Notes: a model not told the origin generated them from the sequence alone. Positions 45,590-59,108 are shown, counted from the first letter of the stretch. The stretch: DNA of 64,000 nt from Forficula auricularia (GCA_024734495.1 JALMQS010000816.1:8955210-9019209); one strand, 5' to 3'. Numbers and translations are program-made.

Positions 45590-46168
45590 TGCTGGAGACA
45601 TAGAGGAATCGAGGTAAACTCAAAAATAGCGATTGATTCTCATCTAGTACTTGAGAAATAACCATTCTATATTGGATTTTTGACGTTTCGGTTTTTATTG
45701 GTAACCATTGCTCATGACATGGAGGAATCGACTTAAAATCAAAAATAGCGATTGATTCTCATCTAGTACTTGAGGAATAATGATTCTACATTAGATTTTT
45801 GACGCTTCGATTATTATTGGTAACCATTGTTGAAGACATGGAGGAATCGGCTTAAAATCAAAAATAACTATCGATTCTTATCTAATACTAGAGGAATAAC
45901 CTTATTGCATTCCATTTTTGATGTTTTGACTATTCATTGCAACCTCTAGAGAAAACGTGGAAGAATCGACTTAAAATCAAAAAGACTAAATTCTTTCATA
46001 ATAAACAACTCAAGCTCGACTGTTAAATGAGAATCGATCATTATTTTTGAATTAAAATCAACATGAACTGAAAATTGCAAGTGATATCTGATTAATAATA
46101 AAGGAATAAACATATTAATATTTCAAATGAATTTGGATAAAGTTTAGCAACGATCCGTTACAGTTTAT
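45590..46168. mobile_element. Family C foldback element with tandem 120-bp repeats, copy 1
   Basis: Three to four head-to-tail units of about 120 bp occupy 45600-45990. Each contains GAGGAATCGACTTAAAATC, AAAAATAGCGATTGATTCTC, ACTTGAGGAATAA and TTTTTGACGTTTCGG. A short junction near 45985-46020 (AAATTCTTTCATAATAAACA) follows, then an inverted partial unit and an end segment finishing TTTAGCAACGATCCGTTACAG at 46147-46167. The same end segment, reversed, opens the copy at 62915. The left end is not intact. Confidence 0.8.
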
Positions 46169-46169
46169 T

Positions 46170-48220
46170 TTAATTATAAATATGGCAAGAAAGAATGTTA
46201 TATTGTTGTTTTAAATTTTTTTTTATTTCAAAGTTACTAAAATAATAATAAAATATTATTTCTCAAAGAATTCCCCACCAGTTGAAACATTTTAAAAATG
46301 AGAAAATAAATAGATAAATATTTATTTCTTATATACTAGTATTAAATTTGTGTTAGCTGTTGAAAATTTTAGAAATATATTTATTTATAAGGTACATTTT
46401 TTTTTTTTATATTATTTATTGGCATCGGGCACACACCCATTTTGCCAGCCATTATATTCACATTAACTCTAAAAACTCATCGAAAAATATCACAGCCCAG
46501 TGATATAAGGAATTGAAGAACCAGCTTTCCTATTTATAAGGTAATTATTGGAAAATTTACTATTTTAAACGTTAGTTTTTAAATAAATTAAATGGGCAAG
46601 TGAAATAATTTGTTAAATTATTCTGACTGTTAATTCTACAAATATAGAAATTCCGAAATTGATCATTTTTTCAATCCCCTATTTCGCCTTTACGAAAAAT
46701 AGAACGTGTTGTGAGAGTGTTGAATTGATTTAGTATGTTGATTAAACAGGTATTGATTTTATAAGAAAAATGTAATAAGAAGATGTGTATTTTTTGATAT
46801 TTCATTAATTTCATTAATAAAAAATAAAAAATAAAGAGTAAATTAACTTATAATGTGTTTCTAGAATGGATTATTTATAATGGATTTTTTAATTATATAA
46901 TAATTGACTATGCAATGAGATAATTAGAAAAAAATAAAATTGAAAATAATATTTAATATAATCATTAATTCAAAATAGTTTCTAGTTCAGTGATAAACGT
47001 TTTTATAAATTGTTGCTATATATATATATATATATGTGTGTGATTGTAATGAATTATGTGATGTATCTATATTGAAGATTTAAGAATGAATGTTTCATGT
47101 GAAATGACAAATTCCGGTTCTTGAACGAGATGTATGTATGATTTCAAATTATTATAAAAAAAAATTTTGTGTTATATAATTCTCTATAAAAAGAAAAAAT
47201 GTAAATAAGTGTTTCATTTCAATTTTTAGAACTACTGAGGATGGTCGACCAGTGGTGACCGAAACTGTATAGTTATCAATTAAATAATACAAATAGTTAT
47301 TAAAATTATTGTTTTATTATATTTGTGACAAAACCAACCCTTCAATTTAACGAGAAAAATAGAACCTAAATCCATTGAAAACAAATTTTGGAAAATATTA
47401 AATCCAAACACTCATTTCTAGGATTTGACCCCTCCCCTCCCCCTCCAATAAAAATAATTACAGATTTCAGCTAATTTTATTATATAGATAGAAAAAATGT
47501 ATACATTGAATTGAGTGGGAAATAAAATAAACCGTCTAGAAACAAATGGATAAAATTTTAACATAAATATATGAACAGTTTCTTTTTATCCAGAGATACT
47601 ACCAAATATATATATTAGTATAAGGACCCCACGCTTATATTTTTAGTTAAGTTGCGACAACAGTCTAGTCTATAAAGTTCAAATGTATGTGAAGTGAATT
47701 TTTTTTTATACGTATATAAACTTTCATTTTACGATATTTGATCAATGAGTTTTGCAACAAATTAACTGTTGAATTTTTTCAAGTTTGATCAAATATTTAT
47801 TTTTATAAATGATTAAAAAATAAAAAAATTAAAATTAAATATTTGCATTACTTCCTTCTTTTAAATCAAACATACCCGATTCCACTATATATACCTATAC
47901 ATATTTTTATTTTCTTTCTCTCGACTAATTTTTTTCAGTATAAAAATTCATCTACTACGTATCTTTATCTTGTTTTTATTCTAATTTAAATAGTATTAAT
48001 AAAACAATGGAATAATTGAATATAAAACAAATTAATAAGAAAATTACTTTAATAACTCCGAGAGACCTCGGTTCTTTGAGTGAATCGTCCCTTTCTAAAT
48101 TATAAAAATTATTTCTTTCTGTTGAGAATGGGTCCCAAAAATACCCAAAATAATATAGTGTAGTACCTATAGGTATATATTAATTTCTATTGATTGTTTT
48201 TAAATATTAAAAAAATACAA
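46170..48220. other. AT-rich intronic DNA with a single motif arm
   Basis: (TA)n at about 47017-47036. A plus-strand hammerhead-like motif is at 47234-47268: CTGAGGATGGTCGACC then GTGACCGAAACTG, without its inverted partner. Nothing else recognised. Confidence 0.5.
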
Positions 48221-48224
48221 ATCT

Positions 48225-49050
48225 TTTATAAAACAATCTTGAAAACGTTTAATTTTAAACCAGACATTTCAGGAGAAATTCTCCATTTATCAATGGAATT
48301 TTTTGTAAAAATTGAAAAAAAGAAAAAAAGTTGTTTTCACTAATAGTCCAGTCAACGAAGACTCAAAAAGGGGGTATAGAAAACATTGAAGAGGAGAATT
48401 TTTTTTCTTATGGAATGTGTTTGGGGTGGTTAGGAGGTAAAAATAATAAAAGTCCCCAGTCCTAGCTACTGGGCTTAGTGGTGGAAGGGGGGTGGAAATG
48501 TCCCGTTTTTTGGTTTTTCGCTTATATCTCAAAAACGGTGGGTCGTAGGGAAAAAATTACGGACCTGAAATTTTCAAATTGCTATAACTCCAGACGATTT
48601 CAAGATATAATAGTAAATGTATATATCATTTTAAAAGGAATTTAATTCTCTACAACCTCTTTCACTGTACAACGAAAGCCTGAGGTGCTAGAGACAAAAG
48701 TTTGAAGAAAAATGTAGGAAATTTTATTTTTTTCATACATAAACGATATTCGTGGGGAAATATCTCAAAATCCAGAAGGAATAGAGAAAAATTAAATGGA
48801 ATCAATCTTTTAGTAAATTTTATAAGCTTCCATTTTTCTAAGACTAATTTTTTCCCTTCGACCTACCGTTTTTGAGATATAATTGAGAAACCAAAAAATG
48901 GGACATTTCTACCCCCTTCCACCCCTAACCCCGGAAGCTAGGACTGGGGACATTTAGTATTTTTACCTCTTAACTACCCCAAACACATTCCATAAGTAAA
49001 ACATTTTATCCTCTTCAAAGTTTTCTATAACTCATTCGTTGACTGGACTA
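48225..49050 (+). mobile_element. Family D long-TIR element, copy 2 (complete)
   Basis: The inner element has inverted ends TAGTCCAGTCAACGAA (about 48344) and TTCGTTGACTGGACTA (ending about 49051). Arms of nearly 200-300 bp pair over GGAATGTGTTTGGGGT, GAGGTAAAAAT and CCCCAGTCCTAGC. The centre carries CTACAACCTCTTTCACTG. The 120 bp before the left end (48225-48343) is also shared with copy 1 and includes a decayed hammerhead-like arm, so the two copies may reflect a segmental duplication, not two transpositions. A minus frame at 48290-48532 is spurious. Confidence 0.75.
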
Positions 49051-49129
49051 TATATATGTTTAGAAAACAACCCTATTTTATATTAATTTCTATAAAAAAT
49101 CAACTGCTAAATCCAAGGTGAGTGATGGA

Positions 49130-49285
49130 TTATTATTTATAATGTCAGAAGGGTTGTTTCACCCTTTCGAAAATTGAACCCGAATTCCAAAAAGCCAAGT
49201 GCCAGGAATGCATTTTTCGGCTTCGGGTTCAATTCCCAAAAGGGGTAATTAAATCCTTCTGACTTAATTAAAATAGTCCATAATA
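49130..49285. mobile_element. Small palindromic MITE
   Basis: The left arm ATAATGTCAGAAGGGTTG with CACCCTTTCG is mirrored by GGGGTAATTAAATCCTTCTG and ACTTAATTAAAATAGTCCAT; inner arms pair as CGAATTCCAAAAAGCC / GGCTTCGGGTTC. TCAGAAGG text also occurs at 14800-14830 and 56475-56500, so it is an interspersed family. Confidence 0.6.
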
Positions 49286-50034
49286 CCTCAGATTTAGTAG
49301 TTGATCATCTATCTTGAACTCATGATTACTTTTATTCATTTAATAAATAAAAGAAGCCAATCCAAAGCGTTGGTAATCATCTCCTTCCCATCTACAAAGT
49401 TAAAGACTTACCATTTAATTTTTATTTTTGCAAATTCATTTTAATATTATGCTTCAAATTAAATTATGTTTATCTAAAATATTAAAAATGAGCTTAGCTA
49501 AATAATTTTTATTTTATCATTTTAATTTAAAAGAAAAATCCTTCGAGACATACAATTCCAATTTAATTTTAGATAAAATATCTTCTTTTTTTTAATCAAT
49601 TTAATCTTCTTCAAAAATCCTCTCTTAAATTAAATTAAAAGGGTGTTTTTTTCCTTGAAAGAGCTCTGAGTTCATTATTGACTTCTCTGGATCTGTTCAA
49701 GTTATGGCTGGTGACACAATAGAAGCTTTGCAATAAAAAATTTATAGTCTGCTTATTTTTTTTCGTTATTTCGATATTTTATAACCAAATCGCCATTTTC
49801 TGTTTTTAAAGAAGAACGAAGCACAATATTGAAATAATGTTGATCTTATGTATTAAATTTATTTGGATTAAAGAAAGCTTTTGGACTACATCTAAAATAA
49901 ATGCAAAACAGTTATATAAAATAATAATTTTTTTAATTCTTAAATATTTGTTGTCCTTTCTCTCTTTTCATAATACTTTCTATAAGATTGTACCAAAAAT
50001 ATATGTAAATTGTAAAGCCCTTACTCACTCATCA

Positions 50035-50498
50035 CTAGAGACCAAATTACTATGCAATTGCATATTGTTTGCTTCCACATACGACCCAGGAGATCAATTA
50101 TTATCTATCGGCGTGGCTTTTAAATAAAACTAGCCTCCGTAATTTTTTCGTTCACATTTTTAAACATTATTATATTTATTATGTTAAATTTATTCAAGTG
50201 TACATAGGTCTATTGTTTCTTTCAGTTTAAAGATTTTTTAATATATTAAATATGTAATTAAAATTTTGTACAACTTTTTACGCAAAAAAGTACATATTTG
50301 ACACTTGGTTGCTAATTCATTTTATTCCTTTCATAGAACTCATTCAAATATATCTATAGTTTTTGTCTTCAGTTTTAATTTCTTGGTGCATACAAAAATT
50401 ATATCATATCTTTGCATATTTTAACGTATTTATAGTGCATATTCACAATTTTTAACTGCATATATTGGCAATTTTTACTGCATAAAAATCCGGTCTCT
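50035..50498. mobile_element. hAT-like MITE with 8-bp target duplication (464 bp)
   Basis: The left end reads CTAGAGACCAAATTACTATG and the right end reads GCATAAAAATCCGGTCTCT. ACTCATCA lies directly outside both ends (50027-50034 and 50499-50506). The inner text ATGCAATTGCATATT and GACCCAGGAGAT recurs in reverse at about 56690-56815, a partial copy. The frame at 49837-50127 spans the boundary and is not a gene. Confidence 0.8.
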
Positions 50499-51379
50499 AC
50501 TCATCAATAATTTTCCCCTTTTCCAAATACCCAGAAAGATGAAATTTGGCACAACTGTTCCGCGGATTTAGTCGCAAATCGGAAGTGTACGACCGTATTA
50601 GAATGGCCGAATATCAAAAAATTAAAATCATAAAATTTTCATAAACATGAATTTATATTTTTAAATTCTTTTCCAATAAATATATGAAATGTAAGTAAAG
50701 GAACACTAAACAAATAAATATTTTGAAAAGTAGATATATTGATACAAATTCTCTTGGTGATTAAATATGCCTTGAATAAATATACAATAATATATATATA
50801 TAATCACGACAAATTATTTTTTCTTAAAAATTTTAATTAATATTAGAAAAACAGTCCATATCTGACCTTTTGTTAATTTTTGTTGTTTAAAATTTCGATC
50901 CTTTCTAAAATTAATCTCTTCTCTCTAAATTCCTTTCTTTATCCAAAATTTTGAGGTTAGAAAAGTCAGAATTGTGTCCCAGGTTATTTGAATAGCTAGG
51001 TACTAGCAGAGCACATTCGGGATTTTTGTTTTAAATTAATATTTATGCTTGTAAATTCTAAATTTTAAATATTCCCTGTCCGAAACATTTGAAATTTTAA
51101 TAAACGTTTGAAGATTGTTTTTATAAAAGATTTGTATTTATTTATTTAGAATTATGAAAACCTCTATCATTTTCAATAAAATTCAAAAAATTTTAAGTAT
51201 AATAGTCACCATGAATAATCGCAACTGCCCATATTGAAGACCTAGAAGCCACTTCTCTGTTCTCGTAGACGGTTGTCTCTAGAAACATCTCGAAAACAGA
51301 TTAGCATCCCCGACGTTGGCATGGCGTATCCCTCCCACCCTCCTATACCTATTGCTAATTTATTCTATCCCTCTTGTAT

Positions 51380-51618
51380 GAGCTTATAATAAATCTTTAA
51401 AATTATATCATGCAATCAATTGTAGTGGTTTTGTAGCGGATCCCACGGTGGGAGAGGCGATGAACCTAGAGGACCTAACATCTAATAATACAACATTCGA
51501 TAATCTTAGACCCAGAAATCTACCAATTCTAAGAAGAGTGTCTTACTTTGTGAAGAGAAATCCGCCCTCGGAAGATCCATCCTCTTTTGATCCTTTGGAC
51601 CAGTTGATCCAATAACGG
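51380..51618 (+). other. Unidentified coding-like open frame
   Basis: A frame open from a stop near 51368 to a TAA at 51616-51618 reads CSGFVADPTVGEAMNLEDLT, then TFDNLRPRNLPILRRVSYFV and KRNPPSEDPSSFDPLDQLIQ. The first Met is at about 51461. The region is less AT-rich than its surroundings from about 51230. Composition is protein-like (Pro, Asp, Arg rich, few Lys/Asn/Ile runs). Possibilities are the terminal exon of an unrelated gene, or the leader/gag start of an LTR element, since AATAAA occurs at about 51389 and TGG at 51427 in the order expected of an LTR end and primer site. I recognise no family. Confidence 0.3.
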
Positions 51619-51639
51619 TTGGAGGAAATGCTGTAAATC

Positions 51640-53340
51640 TATCAAAAGCTATACTATCTGAATTTAATTTCTAGTAAAAATGTAAATTTGAAAAATAGTC
51701 CGAAAAATAATTAGACTGAATTCTATGCAAAAATTTAGAAAAGTTTATTATTTTAAAAATTTTAATGATGAATTGATGAAAAGGCAAAAATGAATACCAG
51801 AAATTTCGAATAAAACAATTTATTAGGATGTCATTTTAATCCTTCTTAAAAATTACTTAATTTAATAATTTGAAATTTTAATTATGATATGCATTGAAAA
51901 AAGAAAAATTAAATGATTTTTACTAAGAATTTATCAAATGAAAATGAAAAAGTTATTGTAAAAATTTATGAAAAGCAATTTTAAATTTAAAAAGTTAAAA
52001 CATAATTTTATTTTTTTTGTTTTTATTAATAAAATCGCTACTTAATTAAAAGTTGTAGGGTGAAATCTGAAAGAAAAAAACATCTTATTGCAAAAATCCC
52101 TAATTTTTTAGAGTATTTGATCCCTATATAATAAATTAAACGCCATGCTTTTAAAATAAGATTTGGTACTTATATTGAATGCGAAGCTATGGTTTGCAGA
52201 TTCAAGTAACGAGTAGAATGAAGTCGAGAATAGAAGATGACATGAAGAAGGAATGGACGAAACCCCATGGAAAATAAAACAGAAAAAAATGTCTATTAAA
52301 TATTTAAAAATTACTTAAAATTTTCGTTAAGATTAAGTTCGTTTAGATTAATATTTAATAAATATAGTATATTTTTTATATTAGTAAAAGAAAAATAACG
52401 ATTAATTCTTTTAAATTTACCTATAAATTATAAAATATGAAAGAATTAATCGTTATTTTCTGGCCATCTCATGACTTTATCATGCACCCGCTCTCTCATC
52501 CTGGTCATTTTAAGAAGTTGGTTTTTGCATTAAAGTTACCTAAGGCCTTAAAGGCTGACTGTGCAAAATTTGTCTGGTTTTTTTGGTCCAAATCAGAATA
52601 AAGGATAAGATTAAAAAAAAAAAACTCCCTCCCCCTGGCCATTTGAATTCAGACAGACAGAGTTTATTTCGTTTCTTTAGTAAAAAATAATTTAAAAAAT
52701 CAAACAGTTATGATTTGAATTAACATTTAATAAATTAATTAATTTAAAGAAAGTGCAAGATGTTACCGAGTCTTGAAAAAGTTTCACTTTTTTCTTCAAT
52801 TTGGTCAAATTTCCGAAAAAGATGATTTTTACCTTTATTAAAGGCGTAATGATCCAGAAAAGTAAGTAATACTTGAAATCAAAATATTTAGTTTTATTTA
52901 TTGAAAAAAAAACTTCGTCGGTGATTTCAAATATAAAACGTATTTTTATCTCAATCAGAATTCGATTTATAAAAATAATAAAAATTAAAAAAAAAAACTA
53001 TAACTAAATTTTCATCTTTTTTCTTTTGCAAAAAATCATAGTTTTAGTTTGTTTCTTTTTACTATACCTAAATCAAATTCTCATTGACCTAAAAACAGGC
53101 GTTATAGTATTGTAACTGATCGATGAAACTTCATTTAAATTAATAAAACTAAATAATTTGATATCATGTATTGCTGTTCTGAATCAATACGCCTTTAATA
53201 TAGGCAAAAATCGTATTTTTAAGAGATTTTATCAAATGAATTTTAAAAACTAGAACTGCGAATAAATTTTTTTTTATTTTGTTGGGTTGTATTATTATTA
53301 TTATTATTAATTTTTTTTTATTGAAAATTTGTAAATTGAT
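51640..53340. other. AT-rich intronic DNA with repeat scraps
   Basis: 51775-51850 holds a family L scrap. A 30-bp inverted repeat AAAATAACGATTAATTCTTT and its complement is at 52390-52460. A TTGAAAAAGTTTCAC block of family M is at about 52772. No gene seen. Confidence 0.45.
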
Positions 53341-53346
53341 CTAATG

Positions 53347-53899
53347 CAGTACTTCTTAAACTATTGGTTACGATCCCATTTTGGGTAATTTAACTAAATT
53401 TTGGAGTCACAAAAACATAAAACGAAAATGGCAATGAAAAAATTATAGGCAGTGACCAAAAATTAATTCAAAAAAATTAATCGAGGTACATTATTGAATG
53501 AATTTTGGCTTGGAATTAGGGCAGAATTTTCAATTTCTAAAATCAGCTTAAATATATTTTTGCCATTTTGTACAACTTATTTATGACGATCTCAGCATGA
53601 TAAAATAAAAATACCAAACAAATTTGAAAAATATTGAAGTTGCTCTAATTCCCACAGAGTATTAAATATTCAACCAAGATTTGATTATTTTTCTAATAAG
53701 AAACAATCACATTATTATTTCATTAATATTTAAATTTAATATGTAGTTTTAATAAATTATATAATCATTATAATAGATATGTTTAACAAAGATTAGATTT
53801 AAAATAAATTGCTTTATGATTTACTAGTAAAAACGTTTGTTAATTCCATTTAGGTATATATAATCTAGGATCGCGAATAAAAATGTTTAAGAAGCGCTG
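53347..53899. mobile_element. hAT-like MITE (553 bp)
   Basis: Left end CAGTACTTCTTAAACTATTG and right end ATGTTTAAGAAGCGCTG are inverted. The same terminus occurs on the complete 125-bp copy at 61382-61506. Flanks GATCTAAT and ATTAGATC are complements, not direct repeats, so the target duplication is not clear here. Confidence 0.7.
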
Positions 53900-55204
53900 A
53901 TTAGATCATATAGGAAAACTTAATTAGAAAATTCAATTATTATATTAAATATCTATATACATACCTCGTGGGTCGAATTAAGGAGCCTCCACGCAGTGAA
54001 CTACGTAGGGAGAAATAAATCCAGCACTCGAGTCGACACTTTACTAGAAATAAAATAAAACCAAATTAATAAATAAATTGTATCTGTAGATATAGAATAT
54101 TCTACAAAAATCTTTCAATTCAAGACATTTAAAATTATAGAATAGACGACCCGTGAGCGTTAAAAATTTAAACCCTATGAATTATTTAAAAAATAAAATT
54201 TAAATTTATTTTATTTAATTTAAATGAAAAAATGAGATCCTTGAAATTATTTAAGATGACTTTCGAATAAGTAATGCGTACCTATATTTAAGTTTTAAGT
54301 TTTTTTTTTACTGTGAATTTTATATTAAATCAGTTGGAAAGTTAAGATTCTAATAAAGTGAATAAATAATTTGATATTTTGGAAGAAATGAAGAATATAT
54401 ATATATATATATATATATGTGGATGTGTGGGTGGGTGTGGGTGTGTGGGTGTGTGTAAACAGCGATCGATTCGAATTCCCTGAAATCGATAATTTTATAT
54501 TTCAAGTAGCCAGCCACCGAGGACTTGTGCTGCTAAGCAGACCGAGTAATAAAGATTTATTTATTTATAGGTAAAAAAGCACTTCTGGAATAATTCTATA
54601 CTATGATGAAAACATTTTCTTCCCGATATTGATAATGATTACCAAATTCTTAAGAAATTAATATTAAAAGAATAAAAAAATTGATAATTTCAAAAATACT
54701 ATTTTACTAAATATTATCAATTTTGAAATAAGAAGAAAAAGGTTTAAATCTTTTACTCGTAAAAACCATATATGAAAAGAAAATAATTATAATCTGAAAA
54801 CATTTTAATTCAAACTAAAATGATTAATAATTAAATATATAAAAAAGTGAAATTTCGTAATATAAAGACATGTATTTAGTATATTTTATATGAGAAATTA
54901 AATTTGAGTGGAAAAAAAATTAAAAGCTTTGTCTATTTATTGAATATTTTCAAAAATTTAGAATATTAAAGATTTATTTCTATCATGCCTAGATGACTTA
55001 GTATAATGATCAAAAGTTTTTAATTTATTTTTTTTATTTTAGATTAATTTTTTGATAAAAGTTTCTAATCTCTCAAATTTGAGCTGAATATTTGCTTATA
55101 GCTGGTACAATTCAAAATTTGCCTTTATAGAGTATTATTTTAATAATAATTTTAGCTTTTAAGCATATTAAAGATTTATTGAAATGCTGATTTTCGGGAT
55201 TTAA
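53900..55204. other. AT-rich spacer with compound microsatellite
   Basis: (AT)n at 54395-54418 is followed by a (GT)n/(GGGT)n tract to about 54457. Nothing else recognised. Confidence 0.6.
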
Positions 55205-55510
55205 AAAGAAGCAATCGTTTTGGTCTAAGATCCAAAGGCAAAAGGTCATTCCTAGAATAATAGAAATTAAGAAATAAATCTCTAATCTGAAACAAGTCTC
55301 GGCTTGTATTCGGCTGTGTCATAGCTCAAAAGAAAGATAAATTATTATTCTATCCGTGCACTTTTTAGTCATTTTCCTTAATAAAATTGTAATTAATGTA
55401 TCGCTTAAAAGCACATTTATTAATTAATGAAAAAAGTAAAAACTTTTTCAAGACTAGGGTAGACTAGAGAAGGCCTAGAAATTAATAATAAACTTCAATA
55501 TAAATTGTTC
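55205..55510 (-). repeat. Family M SINE-like repeat, copy 2
   Basis: It shares ATCGTTTTGGTC, GCAAAAGGTCATTCCTAGAA, CTATCCGTGCACTTTTTAGT and GTAAAAACTTTTTCAAGACT with 38800-39060. The tRNA-like box is more degraded than in copy 1. Confidence 0.6.
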
Positions 55511-57620
55511 ATTTATGCCTATATTATTACATCGACTTAAAATCTAAATTAAATCATTAAAAAAAAAATATTTCATCTGCAATTTTCGAACTTGGAGTTC
55601 AAAACTAGAGAGATCAAAATCTACTCAATTCTCCATATAGAATATATAGTATACACTAAGAAAGACTTTCTAAAACTCTTCTTTCTTGAGTTACACACAG
55701 TCACACTTGCAGGCAGGCAAAAAATCATGGTTGATATATTTCAGACATATTTAAGAGAGAATTATAGATATTATACATTATTTTGCTTGAATTCTATATT
55801 AGAGCCAACATCTCAAGAAATTTTTTATTCTTTTTGTAAATATAATTATATCCACTTAGTAAGAAGGGTGGATGGTTAATTTGGAGCTAATTAGATTGTG
55901 ATATTTACCGGAAATAGCCAAATGAGTGGAATGTTTAATCGAGGCACTTGAACGCGTGGGTAGCGCACCGAGCTTACTGGCGTCTGGCTGAGGGCAAGCG
56001 GAGGGGCGGGACTAACTAGAAAATTGGAAAAGACTAGTACAGGGAAGGGGAGAGGAGGGAGGACGCAATTGACCATGCCAAATTATACATATTTAAGACA
56101 ATATTAATTAATTAGATTAAATAATCTACAAAGCATTGAAATCCTAATATAACGTTTTGGAAATATATTTTAGACACCTATATTAATTTTTAAGCTACGT
56201 AAATTCTACTTGTCGAATATATTAATTTCAATAAAAATTAAAGGAAAATGGTAAAAACTTTTTCAAATCTTGGTACGCTCTCTGTAAATTTTGCAGTTGC
56301 AATCGAGGGAAAATTAAACTAACCAGGTCCCTTAAGAGTGAAGCTGTTCTACTAATAAATTTAAATATAATAAACTATTTACAATAAAGCAAGACTGATC
56401 GACCTACGGAGGTCTTATTAATTCCATGAAAAGTACATCAATACGCTACGATTATCGAAGGGATAGAAAAATAACCCCCTCTGACATAATTAAAAATAAT
56501 CCGTCCGATCGGATCTAAGAGATGACTGACACCCTCTTGTGATTTTCTTAGAAAATTTAAATCTATTTCTATCGGCAACTCTCAAATTCAATTTGGAATA
56601 GTCATTCCATTGACCTTCGAATTTTAAACAAATTCAAAATTTGAAATACTCAACCACCTTTATTTAAACTATATGGCATGGCCATTCAAATATGCAAAAA
56701 TATGCATTATAAAATTTAACCCACAGTATCCTAGATGCATGATTCGGATAGATAATTCATCTCCTGGGTCTTATGTGGCAGAAGAAAAAATATGCAATTG
56801 CATAGGAATCCAGTCTCTACATATGAGAGAAGGTCTTTGAAATGGTCTACTAAGATTTCATTGACGCTCAAAATGAAAAGATTAAAAAAAATAATCAAAT
56901 CTTCAAATCGAATGTTTTAATCAAATCATATATCTATTTTCGAGACCAAGACCAAAAATTTCAAAATTTTGAAATTAAAATAGAACTATTACAATTTTTA
57001 ATGATAGGTCTATTTGTATTATTTAATTTAGTATATGGCATACTCCGGACGGAGAGCTGAATTTAGTCAAAAATTTTATCTCACTGCCAGATATAGAGCA
57101 TTAGAGTCATTGAAGGGAGTGGATATTCATTTTAACCCTGAACCCCCTCTCCCATGTTTCCCAAAATTCGAGGGTGCTATGATAAATATCAGTGTTAGAA
57201 AAGACAATACTTTTTTTAGTTTATTTATTTATTTACGAGTATTTTCAACAAAGTTCCCTTTCAGCTCCTTAAAGTGATTACAGCTCATTAGAACTGAAGA
57301 TGTGATTATATAATTAAAGCCAAAACTGTTTTCTACAATTGAGAGTTTTTATTTACTGGCTGAATTCCTCTCTTTCCTAATTTATAAATTTAAAAGGATA
57401 TGTGAATATTATATTAATGTGAAAAATCGGAATGGGATCTATGAAATTAGTTAGTGCTGTCTAAACGCCTAAAGGCTATGCAACCAGTGTCTTCTTTATA
57501 GCAATACAAAGCTATCCTACAGGTTTTCTTTTTTTTTTTTTTTTTTGAAATATTAGCTATAGTCTGCTCTTAGTTAATGTGAATATGTGCTTATTCAATA
57601 TTATTTATTATTGAAGCTAT
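55511..57620. other. Intronic DNA with partial repeats
   Basis: A GC-richer patch at 55920-56070 is unassigned. A family M block is near 56255 and a partial copy of the 50035 hAT element near 56690-56815. Frames at 55592-55879 and 57035-57277 are unrecognised and have no splice or homology support. Confidence 0.4.
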
Positions 57621-57624
57621 TTTT

Positions 57625-58325
57625 TAACCGACTTCAAAAAAGGAGGAGGTTCTCTATTCGACTGATTTTTTTTTTTGTCTATGTTACCTCATATCTCCGC
57701 TAATTGTGAACCTATTTTTAAAAAAAAAATTTGCATCGTGTTCAATCTAGCTTCCGATTGGTCCCGTTTTTTTTTTCATTGGTATTAGACCTTTTTTGTT
57801 AGGTTTGTTCAGGCCTAACTTCTTTGTTTATGAACCGATTTTGATTCTTTTTTTATTGGAAAGGGGGGTATCTTAGGGATGGTGCCTTATTAATTTGGTC
57901 AAGTTCTGATGATATGATCACTATTAATAACATCACTAAAAAGAGAAAAATAAAAATAATTTTTAAGAAAAAAATAAAACCGACTTCAAAAAAATTAAAC
58001 CCAACAAATAAAATACACTAAAAGGTATAAATAATTATTATCTTATTTAGTTACAACTAAACGAAGAAATATTAAGATGAAATTACTTTTTGAAGTGGGT
58101 GCCAAACAAACTATACTTACCTATAAGCGAGCGTACCTGCCAAACGTACTAAGTAAGTTCCGTCGAGTGCGATTCATAAAAGGTATATGTTTGACACCGA
58201 CTTCAAAAAGTAATTTCATGTTAATATTTCGTCGTTTAGTTGTAACTAAATAAGATAATAATTATTTTATACCTTCTAGTGTATTTTATTTGTTGCATTT
58301 AATTTTTTTGAAGTCGGTTTTATTT
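57625..58325 (+). mobile_element. Family F element, copy 3
   Basis: It starts TTTTTTAACCGACTTCAAAA, then matches 11163-11480 with a deletion joining GATATGATCA to CTATTAATAACATCACTAAA. The palindrome 57975-58325 surrounds the GC-richer core at 58090-58200 (GCGAGCGTACCTGCCAAACG, CGTCGAGTGCGATTCAT). Confidence 0.75.
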
Positions 58326-58329
58326 TTTT

Positions 58330-59108
58330 CTTAAAAATTATATTTCAACAACTATCTTATGCCTTTCTTTGATAAATTCAATAGAGCGAGAGAAGATATC
58401 TTGAGAACTGAGTAAAGAGTGGTGAATTCTAACTTCTACTATATAACCCTTTTTCAGTTACAAAAGCGCTCCCGTCACATTTGGTTAAGTATTCACAAAG
58501 GCAATAAAGAAAAGAAGAAAATTCTAAAGGAAAAATTGCCTTTAGAGAGTAAACTTTTTTTTTGTCATTTTCATTTTTTTATTTACACTAAATTCTTTAT
58601 CACTTGTCTGACCAACTTCTCTTATAAATAAATGTAAATTGTTGTTTAATTTAAATACTCATTATTTTCATCATATCAATCGGTAATTCTAGAAAAAGTG
58701 TGGATTGAGCTATTAGTGATCACAAGAAAATACTATATAGTTTTTTTTATTTTTTTGAAAGGATAATATAATGATTTTTTTCTGTGTAATTCTAAAGGAA
58801 CAGATATAAATGTACATAAAAACGCTCAAGGCTAGTACTCTGAACGTCGACACCTATAACATTTATAGTCAATAAACCTGAATTTTACTCTGCAATAATC
58901 TTAATTAAATATTTAAACCATAAAAACATATATTCCAAATAAATAAAAATATAAAAACATGTTTATTAATCGGCTTCTGCTTGAACTATATCAGGGTAAA
59001 GCCGTTGCTCTCGTAGTGGAGTTAAAGAGTCTCAACTTCAAATTTACTAAAATTTAGGGAAAGCGGTGTTGGTTTATAGTGAAACATATTAAACACAGGA
59101 GTTTTTGA
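58330..59108. other. AT-rich spacer
   Basis: A 70-codon frame at 58419-58631 follows a TTTTTCAG at 58458 but has no recognised similarity. A tRNA-like patch near 58995-59050 (GGTAAAGCCGTTGC, CTCAACTTCAAAT) is too weak to call. Confidence 0.35.

Noticed and set aside
58458..58560. Possible exon after TTTTTCAG, reading KRSRHIWLSIHKGNKEKKK
   Set aside because: No match to any region of GRK2 that I know, and no splice donor at a sensible place.
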